Part shown: positions 43,987 to 49,794 of the stretch, one piece after another
Numbering within the stretch: position 1 is the first letter of the stretch
How the letters are laid out: each line of letters starts with the position of its first letter
Source of the DNA: Acidobacteria bacterium RBG_13_68_16
GTDB taxonomy: Bacteria > Acidobacteriota > Thermoanaerobaculia > Thermoanaerobaculales > Thermoanaerobaculaceae
Length of the DNA: 49,794 nt
Assembly (NCBI GenBank): GCA_001766905.1
Contig: MEKI01000056.1
Location: 20,611-70,404 of the forward strand
Direction of reading: 5' to 3'
The notes under the pieces: generated by a model
What the model saw: the letters and a program-made list of their open reading frames with translations, nothing else
Told to the model about the DNA's origin: nothing
Database searches by the model: none
Translations under genes and position numbers: made by a program

Positions 43987-44471
43987 GCGAGCAAGGAATC
44001 ACCGCGGTCTACCCCGGCAGCTTCGACCCGTTCCACCTGGGGCACCTGGACATCGTCCGGCGGGCGGTGACGGTCTTTCCCCGTGTCATAGTGGCGGTCC
44101 TCGAGAACACGGACAAGACGGCGCTTCTGCCGCCGGAGACCCGGGTGGAGCTGATCCGCGCCACGCTCCGGGGCATGCCCGGCGTCGAGGTGACCTCGTT
44201 CTCCGGGCTGCTGGTGGACTTCATGAAGCAGACGCAGGCGCGCGTCATACTGCGCGGCATGCGGGCGGTCTCCGACTTCGAGTACGAGTTTCAGATCGCG
44301 CTCATGAACCGCCGCCTCTGGCACTTGGCCGAGACGGTCTTCCTCACGCCAAACGAGGAGTTCACTTACCTGTCGGGGCGGGTGGTGCGAGAGATCTGGC
44401 ACCTGGGCGGGGACGTATCGGGCCTCGTCCCCGAGCCGGTGCGCCAGGCACTCGCGACGCTTCGCGGCTAG
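43983..44471 (+). CDS. coaD: Pantetheine-phosphate adenylyltransferase
   Basis: Transfers AMP from ATP to 4'-phosphopantetheine, the penultimate step of CoA synthesis. The 162 residues show the nucleotidyltransferase motif GSFDPFHLGH (12-21), the substrate loop ILRGMRAVSDFEYEFQIALMNR, and the C-terminal YLSGRVVREIWHLGGDVSGLVP. Normal length for the family. GTG start overlaps the preceding stop as GTGA. The upstream exported genes have no evident link to CoA; the coupling may simply secure expression. It is convergent with the zinc-ribbon gene across 17 bases. Confidence 0.96.
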   Translation: MSEQGITAVYPGSFDPFHLGHLDIVRRAVTVFPRVIVAVLENTDKTALLPPETRVELIRATLRGMPGVEVTSFSGLLVDFMKQTQARVILRGMRAVSDFEYEFQIALMNRRLWHLAETVFLTPNEEFTYLSGRVVREIWHLGGDVSGLVPEPVRQALATLRG

Positions 44472-44488
44472 CCCTTTACCGGAGAGTT

Positions 44489-45163
44489 TCAGTCCTCGAG
44501 CTTCTCGAGATCGAGATCGACCTCGGCGTACTCCTCCTCGGCCCCCGGACGAACGACGATCTTGACCCAGGTTGTCCGGTAGTCCTGCAGGCTCAGCTTG
44601 ACGTAGTACGTACCCGCTTTGCCGAAGAGGTACTTCTTGCCACCGCCGGCGTCGTCCCACTCGTCGGCCGTTCCGATCGTCGTGCCGTTGACCGTGACCA
44701 GCGTTTCCTCGGGGTCCACGCCGAAGATCGCGCCCTCACGGCACTCGTACGCCATCTGGATCGGCGGCGTGGGGGTGGGCGGTGGCGCCGCGGCGACCGC
44801 GATCGGGGGCGCGATGGCGGGGGGTGCGGCGACGACGGTGGGTGCCGCGGTGGGCGTGACGCGCGGCTGGTCGAGTGCGGCGGGCATCGTCGGAGGCTGC
44901 TGCGCCGCCGCCAGCGCCGGCGTGGGTGCCGCCGACCCGGAGAGGACCTCGCCCGCCGGCGGGTTGTCGCGCACCAGCAGGAGCACCAGGACCAGGGCCA
45001 GCACTCCTCCGCCCAGGATGGCCAGCGGCACGACCGGGAGCCCGCGCCCCTTTACGGCACTCGTCGGCCCGGCGGGTGCCGGCGTGGGCACGGCCTGACC
45101 GCAGCGCGTGCAGACCTTGGCGTTCGGTTCCAGGGTGTTTCCGCAGTTGGGGCAGAGAATCAT
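44489..45163 (-). CDS. Zinc-ribbon, single-pass membrane protein sharing the kinase's C-terminal domain
   Basis: ATG 45163 gives 224 residues. An N-terminal zinc ribbon (CPNCG...CTRCG, 4-21) is followed by one membrane helix (PLAILGGGVLALVLVLLLV, about 45-65), a 75-residue Ala/Pro/Thr linker, and a compact C-terminal domain (about 140-224). The C-terminal domain aligns with the end of the neighbouring kinase: shared blocks are C.xGA.F.V.PEET.V.V.G..IG.AD.WD..GGG..Y.F and YRTTW...VV.P. The fold resembles PEGA-type domains on the outer face of the membrane. Probably a partner or adaptor of the kinase; no enzymatic motif. Confidence 0.8.
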   Translation of the reverse strand: MILCPNCGNTLEPNAKVCTRCGQAVPTPAPAGPTSAVKGRGLPVVPLAILGGGVLALVLVLLLVRDNPPAGEVLSGSAAPTPALAAAQQPPTMPAALDQPRVTPTAAPTVVAAPPAIAPPIAVAAAPPPTPTPPIQMAYECREGAIFGVDPEETLVTVNGTTIGTADEWDDAGGGKKYLFGKAGTYYVKLSLQDYRTTWVKIVVRPGAEEEYAEVDLDLEKLED

Positions 45164-45236
45164 GCTCAAGGGTGCCTCCACCGGGCCCGTCGGGACGACC
45201 CGGCGATCGTCTGCTCGTCCGCGCGGACCCCTCGCG

Positions 45237-46748
45237 TCACATTTGATAGAGCGTCGTGTCCACGTCCACGATCTCGTCGTTGGCTGCCGGATCCACGACG
45301 ACCTCGATCCAAGTCGTGCGGTAGCCCGGAAGCGCAAGCTTCACGCGGTGCTTTCCGGGCCGCGAAAAGACGTACGTCTGGCCGCCGCCCTTGCCGTCCC
45401 AGTCGTCGGCCTTGCCGATCTCCTTCCCGTCCACACTCACGATGGTTTCCTCGGGCGAGACGTTGAACTCGGCGCCACGCTGGCAGTAGAAGATGGCGGC
45501 CACCGCCGGCACAGGCGACTCCAGCGGAGGTGGTGCCACGAGCCGCTGAACGGCCGTTCGAGGTATGGTCGATGGCACCGTCGGTTCGACCGCCTGGTGG
45601 GGCGTGAACGTCGCGCGCGGAGCGGGTGCGGCACTTCCGGCGGCCACCGTCGGGACAACCGCCGCACCGAGGAGCGCAACGGGGCGGCTCGCCTCGGGGC
45701 CGGGCCCGGCAGGCCCGCGGCGACCCATGTGGCGGACCGCAATCACCGCGGCCAGCGCCAGCAACCCCACGCCGACCGCGATCATCACGGGTCCGACTGG
45801 CAAATTCGCCGGGCGTGCCGTCGGCGGTGCCGGCTCGGCCGTGGGCGGCGTCGCCGGGGACGGCGGCACCGGGAGCTTCATCGTCGGGCCGGTGACCTCG
45901 ATACTCGAGACCGGAAGCCGCGCCGCCAGAGCCCGCGCGCCGACGACGAACGTCGCCGCGTCCGGGACGCGCGCGTCGAGGGGCTTCGAAAGGCACCGGC
46001 GGAGGAACACCGCCACATCCTCGCCGAGCGCCCGTGAGATCTGCGGATCGGCGAGCGGGTCGTCGTGCAGGATCTGGTAGATGAGTGTCGTGACGGTGTC
46101 CGCCGGGAAGGGCTTGCGGCGCAGGAGCAGCTCGTAGAGCACTACGCCCAGGGAGAAGAGGTCCGCGCGGCCGTCCAGGACCTCGCCCCGGATCTGCTCG
46201 GGTGCCATATAGGCCGGGCTGCCGATGACGGTGCCGGTTCGGGTCAGGTCGGTCTGCTCCCCGATCGCCTTGGCCACCCCGAAGTCGGCCACCTTCACCC
46301 GCCCGCCGCGGGTCAACATGATGTTGCTCGGCTTCACGTCCCGGTGAACCACCCCGAGCGCGTGAGCGGCGCCGAGCGCGTCGGCCGTCTGGGCCACGAT
46401 CTCGAGGGCCTCCGGAGCCGAGGGGAACCGGCGCCGCGCCAGCCGGTCGCCCAGGGATTCCCCGTCCACCAGCTCCATCACCAGGTAGAGGGAGTTCCCC
46501 TCCCGCCCGGCGTCGTGCACCGTGACAACGCCCGGGTGGCTGATCCGCGCAGCCACTCGTGCCTCGCGCAGGAAGCGCGCCTCGAGCTCCTCACCGGAGA
46601 GTGGCACGACGCTGGTACGGGCCGCGATCACCTTGATGGCAACGGGCCGTTCGAGCGCGGGGTCTATGGCACGGAAGACGACGCCCATCGCACCCCGTCC
46701 GATCTCACCGGTGATCGTGTAGCGACCGATGGAGGCGGGGTGGGTCAA
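45237..46748 (-). CDS. Transmembrane Ser/Thr protein kinase (PknB-like)
   Basis: Eukaryote-like kinase of 503 residues. Residues 8-275 are the catalytic domain: glycine loop GEIGRGAMGVVF (14-25), lysine 39 in VAIK, HRDVKPSN with catalytic Asp 137, DFG (155-157), and SPAYMAPEQ. A Pro/Thr-rich linker, one membrane helix (VMIAVGVGLLALAAVIAV), a second linker and an extracytoplasmic domain paralogous to that of the gene at 44489 follow. The start is TTG 46748, whose TTGA overlaps the stop of the upstream DUF2007 gene; no ATG or GTG lies in the first codons before the glycine loop. All invariant kinase residues are present, so it should be active. Confidence 0.93.
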   Translation of the reverse strand: MTHPASIGRYTITGEIGRGAMGVVFRAIDPALERPVAIKVIAARTSVVPLSGEELEARFLREARVAARISHPGVVTVHDAGREGNSLYLVMELVDGESLGDRLARRRFPSAPEALEIVAQTADALGAAHALGVVHRDVKPSNIMLTRGGRVKVADFGVAKAIGEQTDLTRTGTVIGSPAYMAPEQIRGEVLDGRADLFSLGVVLYELLLRRKPFPADTVTTLIYQILHDDPLADPQISRALGEDVAVFLRRCLSKPLDARVPDAATFVVGARALAARLPVSSIEVTGPTMKLPVPPSPATPPTAEPAPPTARPANLPVGPVMIAVGVGLLALAAVIAVRHMGRRGPAGPGPEASRPVALLGAAVVPTVAAGSAAPAPRATFTPHQAVEPTVPSTIPRTAVQRLVAPPPLESPVPAVAAIFYCQRGAEFNVSPEETIVSVDGKEIGKADDWDGKGGGQTYVFSRPGKHRVKLALPGYRTTWIEVVVDPAANDEIVDVDTTLYQM

Positions 46749-47134
46749 CGCGCTTCCCCGTCCGGAGGTCCGGCGTCCGAATCCTCGGGCAGCTCGTCCT
46801 CGCCGGCCTCGGCGCGTGCGAGCACCTCGTTCGCCCGGTCGGCGTGCTCCGGCGGGACCAGCAGCAGGACCTCGGCCTCGTCCACCTGGGGGAACGGGTT
46901 GAGAACGACGTGTTTGTCGACGACCTCGGCCGGGATCCCCTGCTCCAGCAGCAGCCCCTGGGCGAGGCGTGCCTCCTCGACGGTGGTGTATCCGGCGACC
47001 TCGACCCACTCAGGCCCGGGCTGTGCGGGCCGCCCGGGACTCGGCGGCGGTGCGCTGACAAGCGCGACACCACACTCGGAGCAGCGGGTGAACCCTTCCC
47101 GGTACTCCACGCCACACTGGGGACACCACGGCAC
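46745..47134 (-). CDS. Zinc-ribbon / DUF2007-like protein
   Basis: A 129-residue protein. An N-terminal zinc ribbon (CPQCGVEY...CSECGVAL, 4-26) precedes a DUF2007-type ferredoxin-like domain with VEVAGYTTVEEARLAQGLLLEQGIPAEVVDKH, then VLLLVPPEHADRANEVL. DUF2007 is described as a putative signal-transducing domain and has no established biochemical role. Starts at GTG 47134 and is translationally coupled to the kinase by TTGA, which suggests that it acts in the same pathway, perhaps as a regulator or target. Confidence 0.83.
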   Translation of the reverse strand: MPWCPQCGVEYREGFTRCSECGVALVSAPPPSPGRPAQPGPEWVEVAGYTTVEEARLAQGLLLEQGIPAEVVDKHVVLNPFPQVDEAEVLLLVPPEHADRANEVLARAEAGEDELPEDSDAGPPDGEAR

Positions 47135-47158
47135 GGTCCACCCCCCGGTGCCCGAGGG

Positions 47159-47479
47159 CTAGAACTCGAACACGTCGCCGTCCAGAACATCGGAAAGCTG
47201 GCGCATGACACCGGCGCTGACGGCCGCCGAGGCTCCCGCGATGATCGCCGCACCCTTGGAGCGGCCGATCAGGAAACCGAGTGCGGCTGCAACGCCTACC
47301 GACAGCATCGGGTGCCGACGCACCAGATCACGCCAGTCGATCTCGTCCGGAATGACCTTGTCCAGGAGGAAGTCGGCGTTGAGGCGCTTGCGCGGCTGGT
47401 CCGGTTCTTCATCCTCCTGCATTTCGTAGGGCTCTCCCTGCTCGTGCTCGTCCTCGGCGCGCGGTTTTTCGTCTTCCAT
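47159..47479 (-). CDS. Small acidic membrane protein, DUF883/YqjD-like C-terminus
   Basis: A 106-residue protein. The first 45 residues are highly charged and acidic. RRHPMLSVGVAAALGFLIGRSKG (about 54-76), like the membrane anchor of DUF883/ElaB/YqjD proteins, and a second weakly hydrophobic stretch follow. The start is ATG 47479, three bases past the stop of the upstream gene, which has a similar anchor, so the two are a likely tandem pair. Function unknown; related anchors tether stress-associated proteins, sometimes ribosomes, to the inner membrane. Confidence 0.75.
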   Translation of the reverse strand: MEDEKPRAEDEHEQGEPYEMQEDEEPDQPRKRLNADFLLDKVIPDEIDWRDLVRRHPMLSVGVAAALGFLIGRSKGAAIIAGASAAVSAGVMRQLSDVLDGDVFEF

Positions 47480-47482
47480 GCG

Positions 47483-47980
47483 TCATGGCTCCCGGCGGCG
47501 CACCAGAAAGCCCAGGGCAAAACCGACGCCGATGGCGATCAGGATCGATTTCCCGGGGTTGCGCCGGATGTAGTCGACGACGTCGTCACGAACTTCCTTG
47601 ACGTCCACCTCCTGCACCTTGGCCTTGACCTTGGCATAGCCCTTCTTGGCCTCGGTGTAGAGCTTGTCGAACTGCACCTTTGCCTTGTCGTAGCCCTCCT
47701 CCACGACCTCGCGTGAGCGGCCGTAAAGCTGCCCCATCGTCTCTCGGGTGGATTCGAGCGCAGCGCGGGCTTCCGTCAAGTACCCTCTGGCCTTGCCATA
47801 GGCCTCCTCCGAGCGAGCTTTGGCCTTGCCGTAGCCTTCCCCGAGGGCCTCCTTGGCCTTCGCCATCGAGCCTTCCGCGCGGGCAATGGACTCCTTCGCT
47901 CCCTTCAGCACGTCGTGCACCGCACCCTCCAGTTGATCGATCTTGTCTTCGACTCCCGAGGTCTTCTTCGTGGGTGTCAT
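47483..47980 (-). CDS. DUF883/YtxH-like coiled-coil protein with C-terminal membrane anchor
   Basis: ATG 47980 behind GGGAGG gives 165 residues. Residues 10-135 form a continuous amphipathic helix with repeating EGYGKAK/EEAYGKAR/EGYDKAK heptad-like units of the apolipoprotein or LEA kind. Then comes the anchor RRNPGKSILIAIGVGFALGFLVRRREP. The length and anchor fit the DUF883 (YqjD/ElaB) and YtxH group, associated with stress or stationary phase. It has a good upstream promoter (48013-48041) and is the first gene of the minus-strand run. Confidence 0.8.
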   Translation of the reverse strand: MTPTKKTSGVEDKIDQLEGAVHDVLKGAKESIARAEGSMAKAKEALGEGYGKAKARSEEAYGKARGYLTEARAALESTRETMGQLYGRSREVVEEGYDKAKVQFDKLYTEAKKGYAKVKAKVQEVDVKEVRDDVVDYIRRNPGKSILIAIGVGFALGFLVRRREP

Positions 47981-48012
47981 GGGCACCTCCCGGTCATCCC
48001 GTGATCGCCACG

Positions 48013-48041
48013 ATTCTACGCTCCGACCGGGGGACGCGCAA
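48013..48041 (-). promoter_or_regulatory. Putative sigma70 promoter of the DUF883-like gene
   Basis: On the minus strand TTGCGC, 17-base spacer, TAGAAT, 32 bases before the ATG at 47980, leaving room for the GGGAGG ribosome site. Confidence 0.6.
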
Positions 48042-48074
48042 GGAACCTGCTCGCAAGGAAATGGGGCTCTGCCC

Positions 48075-48103
48075 TTGAAGCACCCGGGGCGACCGGGTAT
48101 CGT
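48075..48103 (+). promoter_or_regulatory. Putative sigma70 promoter of the beta-CASP gene
   Basis: TTGAAG, 17-base spacer, TATCGT, with the -10 box ending 11 bases before the ATG. A start of transcription 6-8 bases past the box would give a nearly leaderless mRNA, in keeping with the lack of a Shine-Dalgarno sequence. Confidence 0.45.
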
Positions 48104-48114
48104 TAGAGACCCCA

Positions 48115-49506
48115 ATGATCTCGCTCACCTTTCTCGGTGCCGCCGGAACCGTCACCGGCTCGCGTTACCTCGTGGAGGTCCACGGGGCGCGACTGCTGAT
48201 CGACGCCGGGCTATTCCAGGGGAAGAAGGAGCTTCGCCTACGAAACTGGGCGGACTTCCCTGTGTCTCCGGACTCGCTATCCGCCGTGATCCTCACCCAC
48301 GCCCACATCGACCACACGGGTTTTCTCCCCCGCCTGGTGCGCGGGGGGTTCCGAGGCCCGACGTACGTGACTCCCCCCACGAGGCGCCTCCTCCACACGG
48401 TGCTCCCCGATGCCGCCAAACTGCAGGAGGAAGAGGCTCGATTCGCAAACAAGGTTGGATCCACCAAACACGCGCCCGCGTTACCGCTGTTCACCGTGCA
48501 AGACGCGCAAGAGGCCCTCGGCTCCTTGCAGGCGCTCCCGTTCGGGCAGCGCGCCACGGTGCAGCAGGGAATCGAGTTCCGGTACCACAGACAGGGGCAT
48601 ATCCTTGGTGCAGCAGCCGTGGAGCTCCGTATCAAGGTTGCGGCCGGCGAGCACACGACGCTTTACTTCTCCGGGGACGTGGGCCGGTACGACGTCCCGA
48701 TCCTGAAAGCGCCCGAGCCCTATCCGGGCTCCACGTACCTGGTGGTCGAGTCGACCTATGGCGGCTCCCTCCATGACCCCGGCGACCCGCGCGACCAGCT
48801 GGCCGAGGTCATCACGGAGGCCGTGCGGCGCAAGGGCGTCATCCTCATTCCGGCCTTCGCAATCGATCGCACTCAGGAGGTTCTTTACTTTCTGCGAGAG
48901 CTCATCGAAGACGGGACGCTTGACCCGCTGCCGATCTTTCTCGATTCCCCGATGGCCCGCGAGGCCACCGAGGCGTACCGCTCGTGTGCGCTCGAGCACG
49001 ACGCCGAGATGCGGGAACTCGTCCGTGAGGGAATCGAACCCCTCGTGCCGACCAACCTCGTGACCGTCGGGAGGGTGGACGAGTCCAAACGCCTGAACAA
49101 GCTCGGCGGGCCGGCACTCATCGTTTCGGCCTCCGGCATGGCCACGGGCGGGCGCATCCTGCACCACCTCCGTCACCGCCTGCCGGACCCGAGCACGACC
49201 GTCGTGTTCGTCGGTTACCAGGCGGACGGAACACGGGGACGCAGGATCCTCGATGGTGAGAGCGAGGTGAAGATCTTCGGCGAAATGGTGCCGGTGCGGG
49301 CACAGGTGCGCAGCATCCCGTCGCTGTCGGCGCACGCCGACGCGGACGAGCTGACGATCTGGGCCGGTCAGGCGGAATCCGCCCCGAGAACGGTGTTCGT
49401 CACGCATGGGGAGCCCGAGGCGTCTCGGGCGCTGGCCGAGCGGTTCGGAACGCGTTTCGGTTGGAGGTGCGTGATACCCACTTTGGAGGAGACGGTTACG
49501 CTGTGA
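48115..49506 (+). CDS. Beta-CASP metallo-beta-lactamase-fold RNase-like hydrolase
   Basis: A 463-residue protein of the CPSF73/Rv2752-like beta-CASP group that cleaves RNA. MBL motifs: THAHIDHTG (61-69, metal-binding HxHxDH), the later histidine in HILGAAAVEL, and the metal-bridging aspartate in LYFSGDVGRYD. The beta-CASP insertion and C-terminal motifs follow: SPMAREATEAYRS, LIVSASGMATGGRILHHL, GYQADGTRGRRIL and LSAHADADEL. There is no S1 or KH RNA-binding extension. Role probably RNA processing or decay. No Shine-Dalgarno sequence is visible; a promoter lies close upstream. It overlaps the next gene by GTGA. Confidence 0.93.
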   Translation: MISLTFLGAAGTVTGSRYLVEVHGARLLIDAGLFQGKKELRLRNWADFPVSPDSLSAVILTHAHIDHTGFLPRLVRGGFRGPTYVTPPTRRLLHTVLPDAAKLQEEEARFANKVGSTKHAPALPLFTVQDAQEALGSLQALPFGQRATVQQGIEFRYHRQGHILGAAAVELRIKVAAGEHTTLYFSGDVGRYDVPILKAPEPYPGSTYLVVESTYGGSLHDPGDPRDQLAEVITEAVRRKGVILIPAFAIDRTQEVLYFLRELIEDGTLDPLPIFLDSPMAREATEAYRSCALEHDAEMRELVREGIEPLVPTNLVTVGRVDESKRLNKLGGPALIVSASGMATGGRILHHLRHRLPDPSTTVVFVGYQADGTRGRRILDGESEVKIFGEMVPVRAQVRSIPSLSAHADADELTIWAGQAESAPRTVFVTHGEPEASRALAERFGTRFGWRCVIPTLEETVTL

Positions 49507-49794
49507 GGAAGGTCCTCCGCGTGCTGGCCCGCTTCCTCGGCGAGCTGATACGCGCTCAGCATCGGGACCAGCTCCTCTTGCGAGCCGGCGCGCTCGCGTA
49601 TACGACCCTGCTGTCCCTCGTTCCGTTGCTCACCGTTGTCCTCGTCACGGTGAGCCGGGTGCAGCCCGACCGGGTTGCCGTGGTCGTGCAGGCCATTGCC
49701 ACCGTCCTGCCGTTCTCGCCTGCGCGCGTCCAGGCCACACTGGCTGCGTTCGCCGAGCGGACCGCCGCCCTCGGCTGGATCGCCGTTGCGATCT
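49503..49794 (+). CDS. YihY/BrkB-family inner-membrane protein, 3'-truncated by window edge
   Basis: Not in the ORF track because the frame runs off the window. GTG 49503 overlaps the preceding stop as GTGA and opens a frame for 97 residues. It has an N-terminal amphipathic helix, then RAGALAYTTLLSLVPLLTVV, the recognisable first motif of the YihY family (formerly misnamed RNase BN), and the beginning of a second helix. Families of this type have six helices and about 280-400 residues; two thirds are missing here. Transport or envelope role, not established. Confidence 0.85.
   Translation, partial: MRKVLRVLARFLGELIRAQHRDQLLLRAGALAYTTLLSLVPLLTVVLVTVSRVQPDRVAVVVQAIATVLPFSPARVQATLAAFAERTAALGWIAVAI

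Noticed and set aside
1-49794. tRNA, rRNA, CRISPR array, IS transposase or prophage
   Set aside because: Scanned for T-loop-like GGTTCGANTCC contexts, regular spaced repeats and transposase or integrase motifs; GGTTCGA hits fall inside genes without clover-leaf partners, and no arrays or recombinases were found.

Overview
This is a high-GC (mostly around 70% by eye) Gram-negative bacterial chromosome segment. It is dense with genes, many of them joined by 4-base stop/start overlaps. Several features point to Acidobacteriota, possibly a Thermoanaerobaculia-like lineage: an ABC-exported surface glycan locus, outer-membrane barrel and lipoprotein genes, a Ser/Thr kinase with a proline-rich linker, a SpoIVB-type (S55) peptidase in a genome with no other sporulation signal, and PTPTP-rich secreted proteins. 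That placement is inference, because no rRNA or other taxonomic marker lies in the window.

Layout. 1-1162 is the 3' part of guaB. 1176-6709 holds a methyltransferase and three multi-membrane GT-C-like proteins, two of which are divergent paralogues. 6784-13987 is a surface-polysaccharide locus: wzm/wzt exporter, a methyltransferase that may cap the glycan, three glycosyltransferases and an FkbM methyltransferase. Its GC is lower (about 60% in sampled lines) from late wzt onward. 14086-15768 is a fused formiminotransferase-cyclodeaminase (ftcD). 15769-16563 is a gene-free 795-base stretch with inverted repeat arms and a clear minus-strand terminator. 16564-26390 is a minus-strand gene series: aroA, a 1296-aa sigma54-type activator coupled to it, murB, acpP, fabF, etfB, etfA. 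26467-32914 runs on the plus strand: a radical SAM gene (amrS), smc, and an O-antigen-ligase-like/TPR membrane protein. An EamA transporter follows.

33877-35203 is the most foreign part: a low-GC, unrecognised 304-aa gene flanked by inverted copies of a dispersed repeat that starts exactly at the TAG stop codons of the neighbouring genes. 35203-39078 holds three envelope genes (outer-membrane barrel protein, DUF1684 lipoprotein, secreted protein). 39130-44471 is a plus-strand run: DAHP synthase, S55 peptidase, secreted propeller-like protein, coaD. 44489-47980 is a minus-strand signalling/envelope set: two DUF883-like membrane proteins, a zinc-ribbon/DUF2007 protein, a Ser/Thr kinase beginning at a TTG codon, and a zinc-ribbon protein sharing the kinase's C-terminal domain. 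The window ends with a beta-CASP metallo-hydrolase and the 5' part of a YihY-family gene.

Functional themes are envelope building (glycan export, murB, ligase, barrel), core metabolism (guaB, aroA, aroF, coaD, acpP/fabF, ETF) and chromosome maintenance (smc). The parts most worth following up are the two families of intergenic repeats, the low-GC gene, the kinase/zinc-ribbon pair sharing a domain, and the very large sigma54-type activator inside a biosynthetic operon. No CRISPR array, tRNA, rRNA, transposase or phage gene was seen.
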